64,000 bases of DNA. Source: Blastomussa wellsi (Eukaryota; Cnidaria; Anthozoa; Scleractinia; Plerogyridae). The notes beneath the pieces are model-generated. The model had not been told where the DNA came from. It saw nothing but the letters and a program-made list of their open reading frames with translations, and made no database searches. Position 1 is the stretch's first letter. Each line of letters begins with the position of its first letter. The DNA is taken from positions 24,260,855 to 24,324,854 of the forward strand of contig OX393564.1 of assembly GCA_947652115.1 (NCBI GenBank). The letters are read 5' to 3'. Positions 60,401 through 64,000 of this stretch are shown piece by piece. The position numbers and the translations under genes were made by a program.

Positions 60401-63400
60401 AAAGGTTTGCTAAGGTTGAAAAATACCATGAAGAACAACAAACAGAGTGGAGATCGAGAAGGACTGTAATACTTACAAACTTGAAAAATGTAGGTTAAAC
60501 TTTATTAGTTTTCTATGACAGAGCTTTTAAGCTCTTTTTTGCGATACAGTAAAACAGAATGTGATCATACCATCGAGTTTCTGGTCGCAGGCTGCCTCAG
60601 CTAGGATTTGCCCGATCGCCATGATGGCCTTGATTCCGGGGTGGTTATGAAGCTCCTTTGCGTAGGCAACACCTTTGAATACCTCAAAAACGTCTGCCGA
60701 GGAAAAAAAAGGGAAATTAAATGAGACGCGGAAACGAACCAGACTGCTCATGGGTAGGCACGTATATTTTTATTTACTTACCAAAAGAGTTTTTATCTGC
60801 CGCTGTAATAATATGACCCATTAACACCGTGAGGTCCAAGTCTTCAGTTTTAATGAAATTGAACAAGCCTGAAAAAATATGAGAAATAAAAATAATCTGC
60901 AAATTTGATAGGTTTATTACCAAGTAATAAGTTTACATATTTATAAAAGTTATATCTGTGTCGCCTGTTCGTCTACAGATTTTTCAGAACATCTAAGCTC
61001 TGTTTTGTTGACGCTATAACTTTATGCAGATGCAGGAAATAGATGCTGAATCAGTGTTTCCTATTTTAAATTGTTCTTATTGCAGGATGAAAAGAACTTC
61101 GGAAACGATATTCGCAAATTTTCCACTGTGACAGACGTGTTTTGCCAAACGTGGCATTTTATATCTTTAATGTATTTTTTTTTTCATTTAAGGTTTTTTA
61201 TCAATGTTTCGTGATTTCAGTTCCTGAAAGTACTGAAAGAACGGAAAAAGCCTTGTCTGAATAGAAGGCCCTTCTTTCCAAAGTCGGGAAAAAGAAACTG
61301 ATGGTTGTTACGTGGAAGTCACATTTTTTTCTTCCGGTGATAATTGATAAAAACACTCTTGTCAGAGCTCCAGTAATTGAAGTTCTTCTCTAAAAAATCC
61401 AAATTTTAGGATTTGAGTGACGATAAGGATATTTACCTGTTACATGAGCATGGCGGGCAAATGCAAGTTTGATGTCAACACAGCGTTTGTTCAGCATCAT
61501 AATATGTGCTCCCAAAACTTTCTTTAATAATAATACATCATCCTCTTTAGCCTGCCTCAGGACATTTACAATCTCCTTTGCATATTCTGAAACAAATTGA
61601 ACATCTGCGTAAGCCTAGTGGTTCATCAGGCCGGATCTTGTCCACGTTTCCTTAACATGAAGCGTCTTAGAGTATTATCCCCTCTCCATCGCGGGTTGTC
61701 CCAGCATTAAATTAGCGGGCATATAGATTATAAACACTTAAAAATCATGTTCATGGACCAATAACATTGCGCAGTGATCCCGTCCAGGGCGGGAACCCGG
61801 AGCGTTGGATCCGGAATCCAGCCGCTGCATCTCCCACGAAATAAAATTAAACTCCAAGTTAAATATTGTTATGAGTGTACTCATTCACAAAGTCGTTTTG
61901 GCTTATTTCTTTGAATAAATTTTCAGTCACTTCGCACAGGAAGTTTACCTTTACTCTGATTGTCCCTTGCCTCTTTCAGTACTTTTATGGCTGGTATGAT
62001 CAGATGTAACTGCAATTAAATGGTTGAGATTTATTGAGACATCCTTTGTGAATTACGAATTTTAACTTTAGCGAAGAATCCAGGGAACATGAAAAAAATA
62101 GAAAAGAAATTTGTCCCGACTGCTCAATGGACTGATGTTAGACAACACTTTTAAGATTGACCCGGCCTTCGTGGCAGATACGAGTCTTATTTTACAGTAA
62201 TAATTATTAATATTAGTGTAGAATTCCCGAATTGGTCACCTCTTTTTGCAATGACCCTTTTACTTGATCGAAACTTCGAAAGCCCTCAAGTGTTGGAAAC
62301 AGGTATCTGCAGTACAACATTCAGAAGCCGTTCTTGGAAGGCATGGCAGGTCGAAGAAATCAAGAAACAACAAGGAATTATGGAAAACGCATGACAAAAT
62401 AATCATCTAATACCGTCTGAATGTGTATTTTACAGAAAGTCTAAATATACATATTGATAGGCCGTTTACAAATGCTAAATTTCAGCTAAATCACAGTACT
62501 TGGGTTAGCTTCAAAGAATTTTTTACATTTGTAATGTAGAATATATTGTTTAGTTTAACGACTTTGAACACACACATACACCTAGTCCCTCTATGTTACT
62601 GGTTCGAATTATTTTACGCCTTACCGATCCAACTATATCAATCACGGCCTGTTTGACAGCGGGATCTGGTCCTGGAATCGGTTCAGGGTTAACACCTGAT
62701 CCTCCTTCGCTTTCCTCGTCGCCATTATCATTCAACTCCTTGGGTGGGTTCAAGAGGCTAGAAAGGTCATCTATGGAAGGGTTACCGAGTCTTCTAGCTT
62801 GGAACGGCTTATCTGTGGAAGAACATATTGAAACACAAGTATTTTCGCAGACTCTTAAAATGAGCAAAAAGAACAACTTAAAATTGGCTGTGTCACGGCT
62901 GAGTTTAGTACTTTATTAACAAGTTCTGCAAAACGCTCGCGACGAACAAACGACAAACAATATTTTTACGAGTAATATATATTCCAGGCTTATATATGCT
63001 GGTTAACGTAAACCTTCGGCATCTTGCCTTCGGACCCTTCCTGTAAATTAATGTATGACGATGTTTTGCAATAATTAACAAAGACCAAGAATGCTAATGA
63101 ATAAAATTACTAAATCAGGTTATGGATAATGAAATTGATTCCATCATGTTAGCAAAGAGGCGAACAATAAGTCAAAACTCTTTTTCGAGAGAGTTGACAT
63201 CGAAAGATGTAATGTTTTCATTGATAAAACAATTTTACTTATTATGCAAATCAACTTTAAAAAATACCTACTAACTGCATGTTGTTAAATTAGAGCATAA
63301 TTAATCTTCAAATTGCAAAGGTTTCAATTATTATATATCTTTATATGTCGAAATATTCTTATGTTTGCCAGATCTCGTGCTGGGACATTTCGGATCGATA

Positions 63401-63854
63401 AAAAATATTAAATTTAATTTGCAGCAACACGACTGTAACAAACCCGAGTCAACGATTTAAAACAAGACAAATTAATTTAGCCTTATTTTTTCTGAAAGGG
63501 CGTAACCAACTGCATACGAAATAGCTCGAAGTGAAACGTTTGTAGGAACAACTTCGTCGATGGGTTTTGAAATTGTGTACATCAAGAATAAATTCCCCTT
63601 CGTTGTACTTCATATATGAATGTACTACACAGGTGATAATTCTAGTATTCCACGAACGAGAGTTAAAATACGGTTAAAACGTAGCGAAAATTATCGTGCA
63701 AACGGAATCAAACAAAGCAAAAAAATGATATGAAACAGCACATACCTTGCAGTAACTGATCTAGCTGCTCGAATCCTGGTTTTGGAAGGTCAACCCAGTT
63801 ATGAATCTCCTCGGTGGCAGAGGCGAAAAGAAGAAACACAAGGATTCCCTTCAT
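57457..63854 (-). CDS. Secreted helical-module protein with Lys/Pro/Ser tail (480 aa, 9 exons)
   Basis: Paralogue of the 498-residue gene; function unknown. Minus-strand exons in transcript order: 63854-63746, 62812-62625, 62009-61949, 61586-61437, 60868-60782, 60693-60571, 60139-60023, 59757-59680, 57986-57457 (stop TAA). They sum to 481 codons with consistent phases. The start MKGILVFLLFASATEE looks like a signal peptide and aligns with the other copy's start; an in-frame Met at 63,929 is less likely. Residues 37-99 are an acidic Pro/Gly linker. Residues ~100-304 are helical modules (AIKVLKEARDNQ; LFNFIKTEDLDLTVLMGHI; HPGIKAIMAIGQILAEAACD). Residues 305-~352 are the conserved helical segment ending IVGLVVKNKLE. 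Residues ~353-480 are a basic low-complexity tail with PKPSGSPKPS-type repeats. Exons 1, 3, 6 and 7 have exactly the lengths of their counterparts in the other copy (109, 61, 123, 117 nt). The stop codon overlaps a good splice donor (AA|GTAAGT), so a further exon cannot be excluded. Confidence 0.75.
61612..61830 (-). mobile_element. SINE copy, reverse orientation
   Basis: 'ggttcatcaggccggatctt' and 'catgaagcgtcttagagtat' match the reverse complement of the SINE body, followed by a decayed antisense tRNA-like head ('ggcgggaacccggagcgttg'). It lies in the intron between the third and fourth exons of the 480-residue gene. Confidence 0.5.
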
Positions 63855-64000
63855 TTCTTCCAGCGAGTGCAAGACGAGATGCAAGCTTGCCAAGTGCCCT
63901 GTCAGATGCAATGTGTCCAAGAACCTCAAACCGGCAGCGTTTATCAGGCCTTTATGAATGATTTAATTACGTAACTTTTCGCGCTTGCTTCATTAGGTAT
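63855..64000 (-). promoter_or_regulatory. Immediate upstream region of the 480-residue gene
   Basis: On the minus strand 'cattcataaaggcctgataa' about 100 bp before the ATG is the only TATA-like stretch. The window ends before a full promoter could be seen. Part of the sequence just inside (about 63,650-63,720) is shared with about 54,150-54,230 upstream of the pseudogene. Confidence 0.3.

Overview
The window is AT-rich eukaryotic DNA from an animal. Small phase-matched exons lie in a dense background of SINEs, MITEs and minisatellites. The tRNA-like SINE heads and hairpin MITEs resemble repeats I associate with stony corals and sea anemones, so a hexacorallian cnidarian is my best guess. That is an inference from recall; no species-diagnostic gene is present. 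All gene models were assembled by hand from splice sites, reading phase and protein similarity, without transcript data.

Layout. (1) About 0.4-7.0 kb, plus strand: the 3' part of a coiled-coil gene of unknown function, whose 5' end lies outside the window. (2) 8.7-30.9 kb, plus strand: a complete 26-exon gene for a PDE10A-type cyclic nucleotide phosphodiesterase (N-terminal helix, GAF-A, GAF-B, HD-type catalytic domain), predicted at 822 residues. One 39-nt exon sits in a perfect 140-bp tandem duplication and can be used once or twice without a frame change. (3) 31-33 kb: intergenic DNA holding a G-rich minisatellite and transposon relics. (4) 33.4-63.9 kb, minus strand: a three-member tandem family that I do not recognise. 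Two members look intact. The member at 33,429-48,485 is predicted at 498 residues and the member at 57,457-63,854 at 480 residues. Each has a signal peptide, an acidic linker, a set of helical modules carried mainly on phase-1 exons, and one long last exon with a conserved helical segment followed by a low-complexity tail. That tail is Thr/Ser/Glu/Ala/Pro mucin-like in the first and Lys/Pro/Ser-rich in the second. Between them, 50,916-53,285 holds a decayed copy with a lost signal exon, two length-changing exon lesions, an in-frame stop, a lost module and a lost tail.

The secreted family is the most unusual content. Exon lengths and phases match between paralogues (first exon 109 nt in both intact copies; third exon 61 nt in all three; sixth 123 nt in all three; seventh 117 nt in the intact copies), so the cluster arose by tandem duplication, and the tails then diverged completely. 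I propose a secreted alpha-helical (solenoid-like) protein with a glycosylated or basic tail, but no function can be assigned from sequence alone.

The repeat landscape also holds a minisatellite with 75-76 bp units present at two loci in opposite orientation with shared flanks (about 18.7 kb and 34.4 kb), a nested transposon in the first intron of the 498-residue gene, a TTAA-flanked MITE, and a SINE whose pyrimidine tail abuts a PDE10A exon as its splice-acceptor tract.
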